Origin: Deltaproteobacteria bacterium
GTDB lineage: Bacteria; Desulfobacterota; Desulfobulbia; Desulfobulbales; Desulfocapsaceae
NCBI GenBank assembly: GCA_019306075.1
Contig: JAFDME010000003.1
Coordinates: forward strand, 1 to 32,305
Direction: 5' to 3'
DNA: 32,305 nt
Part shown: positions 18,025-25,900 of the stretch, piece after piece
Layout: each line of letters starts with the position of its first letter
Position numbering within the stretch: position 1 is the stretch's first letter
Position numbers and translations under genes: made by a program
Notes under the pieces: generated by a model
The model's database searches: none
Told to the model about the DNA's origin: nothing
What the model saw: only the letters and a program-made list of their open reading frames with translations

Positions 18025-18703
18025 ACTGTTCTCCCTCAACCTGCCAGCGGATATTGACATCCCAGAGCAGCATGCCAAACCGGTTCTTACTCCCCTTTTG
18101 ACTCGCAGGCCTCGGGTCATGGTGAATCATCTCCTCAATCAGCCTTCTTATTTTTCTGCCCGTCTCCTGCTCATAGGTTTTGCAGAACTGCGCAGCCTGT
18201 CCGCTGAACTGAATACCGATCTGCTCACTGCCCTGCCCTGTGCTGTAGCCCCCCGCTGCCGACTCTATGGAGTCGCTGTATGCCACATATGGCTTAATAT
18301 CAAGAACCGGGGTCTGGTCAAGAAAATCAACCCCGGCAAGCTCCAGCATAAACCGTGTTTTCACCTTTCTGACAGAAACGAGCCTTACAGCTGACATTCC
18401 CATATGATTTGGCCGGTGGGGGGATCGTGTGGCAAAAACTCCCACCCTCTTTTTTCCACCCAGCCCGGGAGGACGCACTGTCGGTTTCCACCCTTCCTCT
18501 ACTGTTTTATGAAAGAGAAAATGGACCCAGATATGTGAAAATTGGTCAAGGCCGCGTATCATCTCCTCCCGGTTGAACCGGGGCAGCAATTCCAGCGATG
18601 CGGTGGCCGATTTCACCATACCGGGCTGACGGGGTATACCAAATTTTTCAGTAAAACAAGAATGGATGATGCCTACAGGTTCTATCACAAAACTCTCAAT
18701 CAT
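17993..18703 (-). CDS. trmO: tRNA (N6-threonylcarbamoyladenosine-37)-N6-methyltransferase
   Basis: TrmO uses S-adenosylmethionine to methylate t6A37 of certain threonine tRNAs, in the cytoplasm. It has 236 residues, as in E. coli. The UPF0066 pattern is plain: EPVGIIHSCFTEKFGIPRQPG at the start, LDQFSHIWVHFLFH, the signature FATRSPHRPNHMGMSAVRL, then VDFLDQTPVLDIKPYVAYSD. The C-terminal domain ends in DVNIRWQVEGEQFTVLD as expected, so the gene is complete. A GGGAG ribosome site lies nine bases upstream of the ATG. The 3' end overlaps the 3' end of lptC by 32 bases on the opposite strand. It is divergent from the nickel operon. Confidence 0.92.
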   Translation of the reverse strand: MIESFVIEPVGIIHSCFTEKFGIPRQPGMVKSATASLELLPRFNREEMIRGLDQFSHIWVHFLFHKTVEEGWKPTVRPPGLGGKKRVGVFATRSPHRPNHMGMSAVRLVSVRKVKTRFMLELAGVDFLDQTPVLDIKPYVAYSDSIESAAGGYSTGQGSEQIGIQFSGQAAQFCKTYEQETGRKIRRLIEEMIHHDPRPASQKGSKNRFGMLLWDVNIRWQVEGEQFTVLDCLQVH

Positions 18704-18776
18704 ATGCAGTTCTCCCGGCCAGCATTAGTGAATCTACCTGTCCGGACACGCTGATATCGCCCCGGACACCGCATAA

Positions 18777-18864
18777 GTAACACATATTTTATAATTTTAT
18801 TACCAGCCCTTGACAAACACCCTTTGTCACTGCTATGGTAACACAATTTTTACAGTCGTAACAC
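18777..18864 (+). promoter_or_regulatory. Promoter-like region with NikR-type GTAACAC half-sites before nikM
   Basis: TTGACA (18810-18815) is followed after 18 bases by TATGGT (18834-18839), a plausible sigma-70 promoter. GTAACAC occurs at 18777-18783, 18838-18844 (overlapping the -10) and 18858-18864; the last two are separated by exactly 13 bases. The NikR operator proposed for delta-proteobacteria is GTGTTAC, 13 or 14 bases, GTAACAC, an inverted form; here the half-sites are direct. Nickel-responsive repression is therefore likely by context but the exact operator is uncertain. Two ccggacac copies 20 bases apart (18742, 18762) lie nearer trmO. The rest of the 232-base spacer shows nothing else. 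Confidence 0.45.
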
Positions 18865-18935
18865 TCCGGCTGCTTCCCGGAGATAGAACGGCTCACTCCC
18901 AATGAAGGGTATCCTGCAAAGAGGATCTGTCTCCA

Positions 18936-19541
18936 ATGCATATTTCCGAAGGAATACTCAGCCCGCCGGTACTTATAGCCGGAGCCGCAGTCGCCGCTGC
19001 CGGAACAGCCATAGGGTTAAAGAAACTCAACTACGACAAGGTGATGGGGGTGAGCATCCTCACTGCCACATTCTTTGTTGCATCTCTCATACACGTCCCC
19101 CTGGGACCTGGCAATGTCCACCTTATTCTTGGCGGACTGATGGGGATTCTCCTTGGCTGGAGCTGTTTCCCCGCTATACTTGTCGCCCTCTTTCTGCAGA
19201 CAATTTTTTTCCAGTACGGCGGACTCCTGGTACTCGGGGTCAACACAACGATAATGGCCCTCCCGGCTGTTATCTGTTTCTATCTCTTTCGCACCTGGTT
19301 TAAAAAGGACGGTAAAAAGAGAAAGCTGGCTGCTTTTTCCTGCGGCTTTCTCTCTATTCTTATCTCGTCTCTCCTTGTGGCCCTTGCCCTCTCACTGACC
19401 GACAAAGGTTTTATCCGGGCAGCAGAGCTTATTGTCGCAGCACATATTCCTATTATGTTTATTGAAGGTATTATAACCATGTTTACTGTCTCTTTCCTGG
19501 CAAAAGTTCAGCCTGAATTTCTACAGATAAATGATCAATGA
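18936..19541 (+). CDS. nikM: Nickel ECF transporter S component (CbiM/NikM type)
   Basis: This is the 201-residue membrane subunit that selects the metal in an energy-coupling-factor importer. It starts MHISEGILSPPVL; in NikM/CbiM proteins the N-terminal Met-His pair and a later His bind the metal, and here LIHVPLGPGNVHLILGG supplies those histidines. Six or so hydrophobic helices follow. CbiM (cobalt) and NikM (nickel) cannot be told apart with certainty from this, but the partner genes nikL and nikK, the His-rich ATPase tail and the lack of a recognisable cobalamin riboswitch favour nickel. It overlaps nikL by ATGA (19538-19541). Confidence 0.87.
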   Translation: MHISEGILSPPVLIAGAAVAAAGTAIGLKKLNYDKVMGVSILTATFFVASLIHVPLGPGNVHLILGGLMGILLGWSCFPAILVALFLQTIFFQYGGLLVLGVNTTIMALPAVICFYLFRTWFKKDGKKRKLAAFSCGFLSILISSLLVALALSLTDKGFIRAAELIVAAHIPIMFIEGIITMFTVSFLAKVQPEFLQINDQ

Positions 19542-20179
19542 ACCATACAGTTTTATTTACTCTGGCATTTGGCATTCTGTTGTCCCTCCTCGCCCCTGTT
19601 CCCGGTCACGCACACAAGGTGCGTATTTTTGCCTGGGAAGAAGGTGGCACTATAAAAACAGAATCAGTATTCAGTGGCGGCAGACCCGCAAAAAGTGCTC
19701 AGATCAGTGTCACCAGCGGACAGGACAGGAAGCTGCTGCTCAGCGGAAAAACAGATGACGATGGGATGTTTTCCTTCCCCGTTCCCGCAACAGCAAAGGA
19801 AAATCAGTCAGATCTTGAAATAACAGTCAACAGCGGAGACGGCCACAAGAACAGCTGGCTTCTGGAGGCCCGGGACTATCTGCAGACAACCGGCAATGGT
19901 ACGCCTCCAAGGCCGCCGCCGGTTGCACCTGACACCTTCCCCGGCCAACCCACGACCACACCTGATCTGCAGCAGAAAGGTACAGTGTCTGCTGCAGATC
20001 AGGCCGAACTCTATAATATTATCGAATCGGCCCTTGATAAACAACTGGGCCCGATAAGACGGTCTCTTGCGGAACTGCAGGATAAAAAAGTATCCCTTCA
20101 GGATATTCTCGGCGGCATCGGCTATATCCTTGGACTGGCTGGTATAGCAGCCTACTTCAAATCCCAAAAAAACCAGTAA
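19538..20179 (+). CDS. nikL: Nickel ECF transporter accessory protein NikL (CbiL-like)
   Basis: This 213-residue protein has a signal peptide ending in PGHA, so the mature protein should start HKVRIFAWEEGG, characteristic of the NikL/CbiL-like accessory subunit. A beta-sandwich domain follows (about residues 25-110, with GRPAKSAQISV and DDGMFSFPVP), then a Pro-rich stretch (PPRPPPVAP, about 125-150), a charged helix, and a C-terminal TM segment (ILGGIGYILGLAGIAAYF). It is thus anchored in the inner membrane with most of the chain outside. It is coupled to nikM by a four-base overlap. In known systems this component is needed with NikM and NikK for transport; its exact action is not settled. 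Confidence 0.8.
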   Translation: MNHTVLFTLAFGILLSLLAPVPGHAHKVRIFAWEEGGTIKTESVFSGGRPAKSAQISVTSGQDRKLLLSGKTDDDGMFSFPVPATAKENQSDLEITVNSGDGHKNSWLLEARDYLQTTGNGTPPRPPPVAPDTFPGQPTTTPDLQQKGTVSAADQAELYNIIESALDKQLGPIRRSLAELQDKKVSLQDILGGIGYILGLAGIAAYFKSQKNQ

Positions 20180-20192
20180 AAAGGTGAACATC

Positions 20193-20978
20193 ATGAAGAG
20201 AGAAGCAGCTCTTTTCCTTTTCACAGCAGCACTGATTTTTCTCCATGCCGGCAACAGTCTCGCCCATTTTGGAATGGTTATTCCTGAGCGAAATATTATC
20301 ACCCAGAAAAACAAGAGCACCGGTTTTGACATCGCCTTTGCCCACCCCTTTGAAAACAGGGGAATGGACTTAAAAAAGCCGAAAAGATTCACTGTCACCA
20401 GCAGTGGCAGAATTACAGATCTCACCGCCACTCTGCAGCCGGCAACCTTCATGGGTCACAAATCATGGAAAACAGATTTTGCATTTATGAGACCGGGTGT
20501 TTACATCTTTGCAATGGAGCCAACCCCCTACTGGGAGCCCTCCGAAGACATCAGCATCATCCACTATACCAAGACTGTTATCGGGGCATATGGAGGGGAC
20601 GAAGGATGGGATAAGCCCCTGGGTCTTGAAACCGAGATCGTTCCTCTGCTGCGCCCCTTTGGTAACTACGGTGGAAACAGTTTTACCGGCAAGGTGCTGC
20701 TGAAAGGCAAACCCGCACCGGGTGCAGAAGTGGAGGTGGAAATTTACAATAAGGGAAATTCTCTCCGAGCGCCCGGAGACTACCATATCACCCAGGTTGT
20801 AAAGGCCGACCCCAACGGCATCTTTACCTTTACCTGCCCCCTGGCAGGCTGGTGGGGATTTGCCGCCCTCAGCGAGGCTGATTACACCATCAAAGATCCC
20901 GCGGGCGCGGAAAAGGGTGTGGAGATTGGAGCTGTCCTCTGGATATACCTTGACCCGCTGCCGAAGAGGCAGGAGTAA
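20193..20978 (+). CDS. nikK: Nickel ECF transporter accessory protein NikK (DUF4198)
   Basis: This 261-residue exported protein has a signal peptide ending near NSLA, and the mature chain would start HFGMVIPERN. The body is a DUF4198/NikK-type beta-sandwich protein: AHPFENRGMDLKKP, then GHKSWKTDFAFMRPGVYIF, TPYWEPSEDISIIHYTK, and a C-terminal carboxypeptidase-regulatory-like fold (GKVLLKGKPAPGAEVEVEIYN) ending in WWGFAALSEAD. The ATG at 20193 has AAAGGTG at good distance; a GTG nine bases earlier is less likely. Its AGGAG-containing 3' end supplies the ribosome site of nikQ. It probably works in the periplasm with NikM and NikL to deliver or gate nickel. Confidence 0.82.
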   Translation: MKREAALFLFTAALIFLHAGNSLAHFGMVIPERNIITQKNKSTGFDIAFAHPFENRGMDLKKPKRFTVTSSGRITDLTATLQPATFMGHKSWKTDFAFMRPGVYIFAMEPTPYWEPSEDISIIHYTKTVIGAYGGDEGWDKPLGLETEIVPLLRPFGNYGGNSFTGKVLLKGKPAPGAEVEVEIYNKGNSLRAPGDYHITQVVKADPNGIFTFTCPLAGWWGFAALSEADYTIKDPAGAEKGVEIGAVLWIYLDPLPKRQE

Positions 20979-20984
20979 GGCATA

Positions 20985-21740
20985 ATGATGGATGAACAGT
21001 TTGCAGAAGGTGACTCACTGCTCCATAAACGTGATCCGAAAGCAAAAATCATAGCTTCCGCAATCTTTATAACAGCCGCCGCCTTAACTAGAAGTTCCAC
21101 CGCGGCAGCCATGTTCCTCGCTTTTGCCGCAATACTCTGCGCTCTCACCGGACTCCCCCTGCGCCCCATTCTCAAACGACTCCTGGCGGTAAACAGTTTT
21201 ACCTTCTTCCTCTGGATCACATTGCCGCCCACCTATGGCGGTAATGAATTCATAACCCTGGGCCCACTCTCCCTCTCTGTTGAAGGAATCCGGCTGGCCG
21301 CCCTTATAACATTGAAAACCAACGCTGTAGTTCTTGCGATAATCGCTCTGCTCGGCACATCACGGATTGCAAACACAGGACATGCCCTGGAAACACTGCA
21401 TCTGCCCCAAGGGCTCTGCTTTATCATGCTCTTTTCTTATCGTTATATTTTTGTTATCTACCAGGAATACCAGCGGCTGGTAAGAGCAGCCCGGCTGCGC
21501 TGCTTCAAACCGGCGACAAACATCCACACCTACCGTACCTTCGGCTACCTTTTTGGCATGACCCTGGTTAAGAGCTGGAACAGAGCGTCACGTGTTCATC
21601 AGGCCATGATTCTTCGCGGTTTTGACGGACACCTGATCCCCCTTTCACAGGACAGATACCGCAGAAGCGACACTCTCTTTCTCCTGGTTATACTGACCCT
21701 CACTCTCTCCATTGCACTGGTCGGCTTTCAGTACCCATGA
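20985..21740 (+). CDS. nikQ: Nickel ECF transporter T component (CbiQ/NikQ)
   Basis: This is the 251-residue coupling membrane subunit that links the ATPase to NikM. It begins with the CbiQ pattern (GDSLLHKRDPKAKIIAS), has several hydrophobic helices, and carries the two coupling-helix motifs with Ala-Arg-Gly type sequence: RAARLRCFKPATN and HQAMILRGFDG. The family and length fit. The AGGAG of nikK lies ten bases before the ATG (two adjacent ATG codons). The nikO gene starts 47 bases downstream. Confidence 0.92.
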   Translation: MMDEQFAEGDSLLHKRDPKAKIIASAIFITAAALTRSSTAAAMFLAFAAILCALTGLPLRPILKRLLAVNSFTFFLWITLPPTYGGNEFITLGPLSLSVEGIRLAALITLKTNAVVLAIIALLGTSRIANTGHALETLHLPQGLCFIMLFSYRYIFVIYQEYQRLVRAARLRCFKPATNIHTYRTFGYLFGMTLVKSWNRASRVHQAMILRGFDGHLIPLSQDRYRRSDTLFLLVILTLTLSIALVGFQYP

Positions 21741-21787
21741 AGACCTTGCCTCTTGCCTTGACCGCAAATATCGTATAGCTTCCTATC

Positions 21788-22516
21788 ATGTCAAAACAAC
21801 CTCTCATTGAATTACGAAACATCAGCTACCTCTATCCCCACAGCACAGGTCCCATACTGGAGAACCTCAACTTTTCCACGCAGGAAAAACATATCGGTGT
21901 TATAGGTTCCAACGGCTGCGGCAAGACAACATTTTTCCAGATTATTGTCGGACTGTTAACTCCGACAGCGGGACAGCTTCTCTTTCATGGCAAGGAGATA
22001 AAAGATAAAAACCGGATGCGCGATCTGCGCCGCGAGGTGGGCTTTCTTTTCCAGAATTCCGACGATCAGCTGTTTTCCCCGACAGTCATTGAGGATGTAG
22101 CTTTCGGCCCGTTGAACCTCGGCTATTCTCAAACTGCAGCAAAAAAAACAGCTATTGAAACTCTGGCAAAACTGGGGCTGGAAGGATTTGAAGAACGCAT
22201 AACCCACAGACTCTCCGGCGGTGAGAAAAAACTTGTCGCCCTTGCCACGATCCTGGCTATGGAACCGAAGATGCTGCTGCTGGATGAGCCAACAAACAAT
22301 CTTGATCCCAAAACACGGTTACGTCTTATCAGCATCCTGCAGGGGCTGGACCTCCACCAGATCATCATTTCCCATGACTGGGATTTTCTCGAACAGACAG
22401 GTTCAACACTCTACCGGATTGAAGATGGCCATATCCATAGATGTGAAGAGGATCATATCCATGTTCACAGCCATATACACAAGGCGGGGGATTATCCACA
22501 CAGACACGGCCATTAG
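21788..22516 (+). CDS. nikO: Nickel ECF transporter ATPase with His-rich tail (CbiO/NikO)
   Basis: This is the 242-residue ATPase of the importer. Walker A is GSNGCGKTT (about residue 38-46), the Q-loop is FQNSDDQLFSPTV as in CbiO, the signature is LSGGEKKLVALA, and Walker B is MLLLDEPTNNLD. The final 29 or so residues (about 214-242) contain ten histidines plus a cysteine and acidic residues, an unusual tail that fits nickel or other transition-metal binding at the cytoplasmic exit. A single ATPase gene implies a homodimer. The ribosome site is weak. The stop codon lies inside the first copy of a ttagtRccttaYtcc repeat. Confidence 0.92.
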   Translation: MSKQPLIELRNISYLYPHSTGPILENLNFSTQEKHIGVIGSNGCGKTTFFQIIVGLLTPTAGQLLFHGKEIKDKNRMRDLRREVGFLFQNSDDQLFSPTVIEDVAFGPLNLGYSQTAAKKTAIETLAKLGLEGFEERITHRLSGGEKKLVALATILAMEPKMLLLDEPTNNLDPKTRLRLISILQGLDLHQIIISHDWDFLEQTGSTLYRIEDGHIHRCEEDHIHVHSHIHKAGDYPHRHGH

Positions 22517-22762
22517 TACCTTACTCCGTTAAAGCTGTAATAAAAAACAAGGAAATGCGGGAAGTATTCAGCCGTAAAAATAGGTATATACCTCCAAGGT
22601 ACTTACTTGCAGCTTGTCTGCGTTAGTGCCTTATTCCAGAACTTCTGCAAAAAAAACAAGCAACTGGAAAAGGTTGTTTAAAATTATATGGTTGAGTTTA
22701 CTTCAATGGCACTTATCCAAGCATTTTAAATTTCCAATTTATTCGGGTTAGTGCCTTACTCC
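22513..22762 (+). repeat. Three spaced copies of ttagtRccttaYtcc with degenerate ~115-base units
   Basis: ttagtaccttactcc (22513-22527), ttagtgccttattcc (22623-22637) and ttagtgccttactcc (22748-22762) lie 110 and 125 bases apart. The intervening units share patches: ctg, then an A-run, then acaag after each copy, and later a ctYcaaNggYacttaNc stretch, so the region looks like an old tandem duplication. The first unit holds a 12-base palindrome aggtatatacct (22582-22593). The last unit ends in ttccaatttattcgggttag (22732-22751), repeated at 29690-29709. No open reading frame was supported here. Confidence 0.6.
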
Positions 22763-22807
22763 AGATAGACCAGGGCATAAACTCCGACTCCGAGAAAAAC
22801 CTTTCAT

Positions 22808-22867
22808 CACAGAGGACACAGAGAAAGAATATTTTTTGCCTTCTCTGTGCTCTCTGTGTCCTCTGTG
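22808..22867. repeat. CACAGAG-type inverted repeat, copy 2
   Basis: Arms cacagaggacacagaga (22808-22824) and tctctgtgtcctctgtg (22851-22867) are perfect 17-base complements around a 26-base spacer. The right side also repeats ctctgtg three times at 8-10 base intervals. Sequences of this type are known as common intergenic repeats in several bacterial genomes. It sits 37 bases before the kinase start and could form a strong hairpin in its leader. Confidence 0.8.
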
Positions 22868-22904
22868 GTAAAAGAATAGAGTTTTTGGATTGCGGGAGAG
22901 AAGA

Positions 22905-25900
22905 GTGTACGAGCTAGCACATCACCGGATATCTGAAAAAATTCACCATGGCAACAACTCCGTGATTTTCCGGGCAAAAGATACCAGAACGGACAGATCC
23001 GTTATTCTCAAGTTTCTCAAAAACCGCAACCCCGGCAACGAACTGCTCCGCGACTTCGCCCGGGAATACTCAATCACCGCCTCCTTTACATCAGATCGGA
23101 TTGTCAAAGCCTGCTCCCTTGAAAAATATGGCAACAGCCTGGTAATGATCCTGGAGGATTGCGGCGCTGTTTCCCTCGCCTCCATGATCAGCACCGTGCA
23201 GAAAAATATTGCCTGGGTGCTCGATATTGGTATTCAGCTGACCAGGGTTCTCATTGAAATACACCGGAAAAACATAATCCATCGTGACCTCAACCCATCA
23301 AACATTGTGTATAACGGAGAAAAGCAGACAATTACCGTGATTGATTTTGGTCAGGCCCGGGCTGGCAGAAGGTCTGATACTCCGGATAAAGAAACGGACA
23401 TTCTCTCCACCGCTCTTCCGTATATATCTCCGGAACAAACCGGAAGTTATAACAAAACCATAGATTACCGCACAGATCTCTACTCCCTGGGCGTTACCCT
23501 CTACCACCTTTTAACCGGAATCCCTCCCTTTGCATCAAGTGACCCAATGGAACTTATCCATCTCCATCTGGCAACCCTTCCCCTCCCTCCACATGAAATA
23601 GATCCCGCCATTCCGCGGACCTTGTCCGAAATTATTTTAAAACTGATCAGCAAGTCAAGAAAACTCAGATACCAGACCTGCACCAGCCTGCTGGCAGATC
23701 TTTTCAGATGCCGGGCTGAGTGGCATTCTGACCACGCCATCAGCACATTTTCTCCGGGCGAGTACGACCTGCCGGACAAACTCTTTTCCGGAAAACAGGC
23801 AATTGCCTTTCTGCAGGAGGAACTCCAGAGCAGAAACTGTTGCCACCTCTGTAATATTGAAGGGATCGGGTTCGGCAAAAATGAAAAACATGAGCAACCC
23901 GGCACAGCGGCCCCCGATATTGTCCGGCAGGTAAATGAAACTCTTGCCGGAACAAGGTCTCCAGCCGACAGGCTTAGCCTTATCGCCGCAATAGTGGCCG
24001 CCGGAACAAGGGTCAACGAGGCAGAATCCTACGAAACAGCACATTGTTTTCTCCAATCGGGGCTCTCGTTTTTGCCGGAAAACAGCTGGGAACAGCACTA
24101 CGACCTTACCTTGAAACTTCACATCCGGGCATGCGAGGCGGCATATCACACCTGCGACTACCAGGAAGTGGAACGGCTGTTCAGCGAGGTTTGCCGCAGA
24201 GCATCATCTCTTATTGATAAAACAGAGGTATACCATATCAGGATAAGGGCGCTCAAATCCCGATCCAGGCTCACCAAGGCCATGGAAACAGCAAGAGAAA
24301 TATTACATATGCTTGGCGTCAGGCTGCCCTCCTCACCTTCCCGGATTTTTACCACAGCACAGTTTTTTATCACGCGGCGCGCTCTTTCCGGACGGACAAC
24401 AGCCGATCTGCTTAATCTCCCTGAAATGCGGAATCGCAGCAAAAATGAGGCTATGCGGTTCCTGGTGGACATGGGGACCATTGCCTATCACGTAAAACAG
24501 GAACTCCTGCCGCTCATCGCCATCAAGGGTATCGGCCTTACCCTGCAATATGGCAACAGTATCTCCGCAGGCCAGGTGGCATACCCCATCTACGCACTGC
24601 TGCTCTGTACCGCTCCGGGAGGGAATATTTCAAAAGGATACGAGTATGGTCAGCTTGCCCTCAACCTGCAGCAGCGACTGCGTCCCGAAGGACTGGACCC
24701 ATCAACCCTCTATGTCGTCACCATTATGACAGTACACTGGAAAGAGCACCTCCGCAGGACACTGGAACCACTGTTGACCGCCTTCAGGGGCTGCATGGAA
24801 AAAAGTGAACTTGAATATGCAGCGCTTGCGGCCCATGCCTACTCCTATCGTCTCTACTACCTTGGATACAATCTCGGCAGGGCTGAACAGGAGCTCAGCT
24901 TCTATCGCACAGAGATTAAAAAAACCGGGCAGCAGAGTCCTCTTCACCGGCAGAACATCCACTGCCAGGCTGTGGCAAACCTTACCGGGGTCTGCAGCAG
25001 TCCCTGGCAGTTCCAGGGTGATTTCTATAATGAAGAGATAATGATCCCTCTCCATGAAGCCGCAGAGGACAATACGACGCTGTTCCAGCTCTATCTCCTG
25101 AAAGCTGTCCACTGTTTTCTCTTTTACAGTTATGACGAAGCGCTCGTTTTTTCAGATAAGGCGAAGAAGAGGCTGCGGTCGGTCCTCTCCTCCGTTCTGG
25201 TTCCGATCTTTCATTTCTATGAATCCCTTATACTGCTGGCACTGTACCGGAACTGCCGCCCAAATATCCGCCTCCGCTACCGGTTCAGAATCAACGCCAA
25301 CCAGAGGAAAATGAAACTGTGGTCCAGCCATTCGCCCAAAAACTATCAGCATAAATTCCGCCTTGTCGAGGCTGAAAAAGCCAGGGTTCAAGAAAACAGC
25401 AGCCGGGCGATGAACCTGTATGACTCCGCAATCAATCTTGCCAGAACCAACAGCTACCTGCAGGAAGAGGCACTCGCCTGTGAACTTGCATCCCGGTTCT
25501 ATATTTCACTTGATAAGGTTCACCTGGCCCTCCCCTACCTGCATGAGGCCAGGCACTGCTACTACCGGTGGGGGGCAATTGCCAAGGTCCGCCAACTTGA
25601 TCAGCAGAAACCATTGAAAACTGCGACCAGTGACGGACAAACGGCTTCCAGTGACTTCACCCCGCACACCTTTCCACAGGGAGAAGAGGGAAGCAACTTC
25701 AACATGGCAACTGTAGTCAAAGCCTCCAGAATACTGGCGGAGGAGACAACATTCCCGGATCTCCTCAAAAAAATAATGAAAATCATGCTGGAAAGTTCCG
25801 GGGCCCAGAGAGGAGTCCTGGTTTTCGACGGAGGGGAGAACTGGACAATAAAAGCTGCGGGGTCCACCCGGATGGACAGTATAGAGCTGCCTGACAACAT

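Noticed and set aside
18704-18935. Cobalamin riboswitch before nikM
   Set aside because: No B12-box sequence was recognised; the region looks like a promoter with NikR-type half-sites.
22582-22593. Palindrome aggtatatacct as an operator
   Set aside because: A lone 12-base palindrome in an AT-rich spacer far from a start codon is weak evidence.
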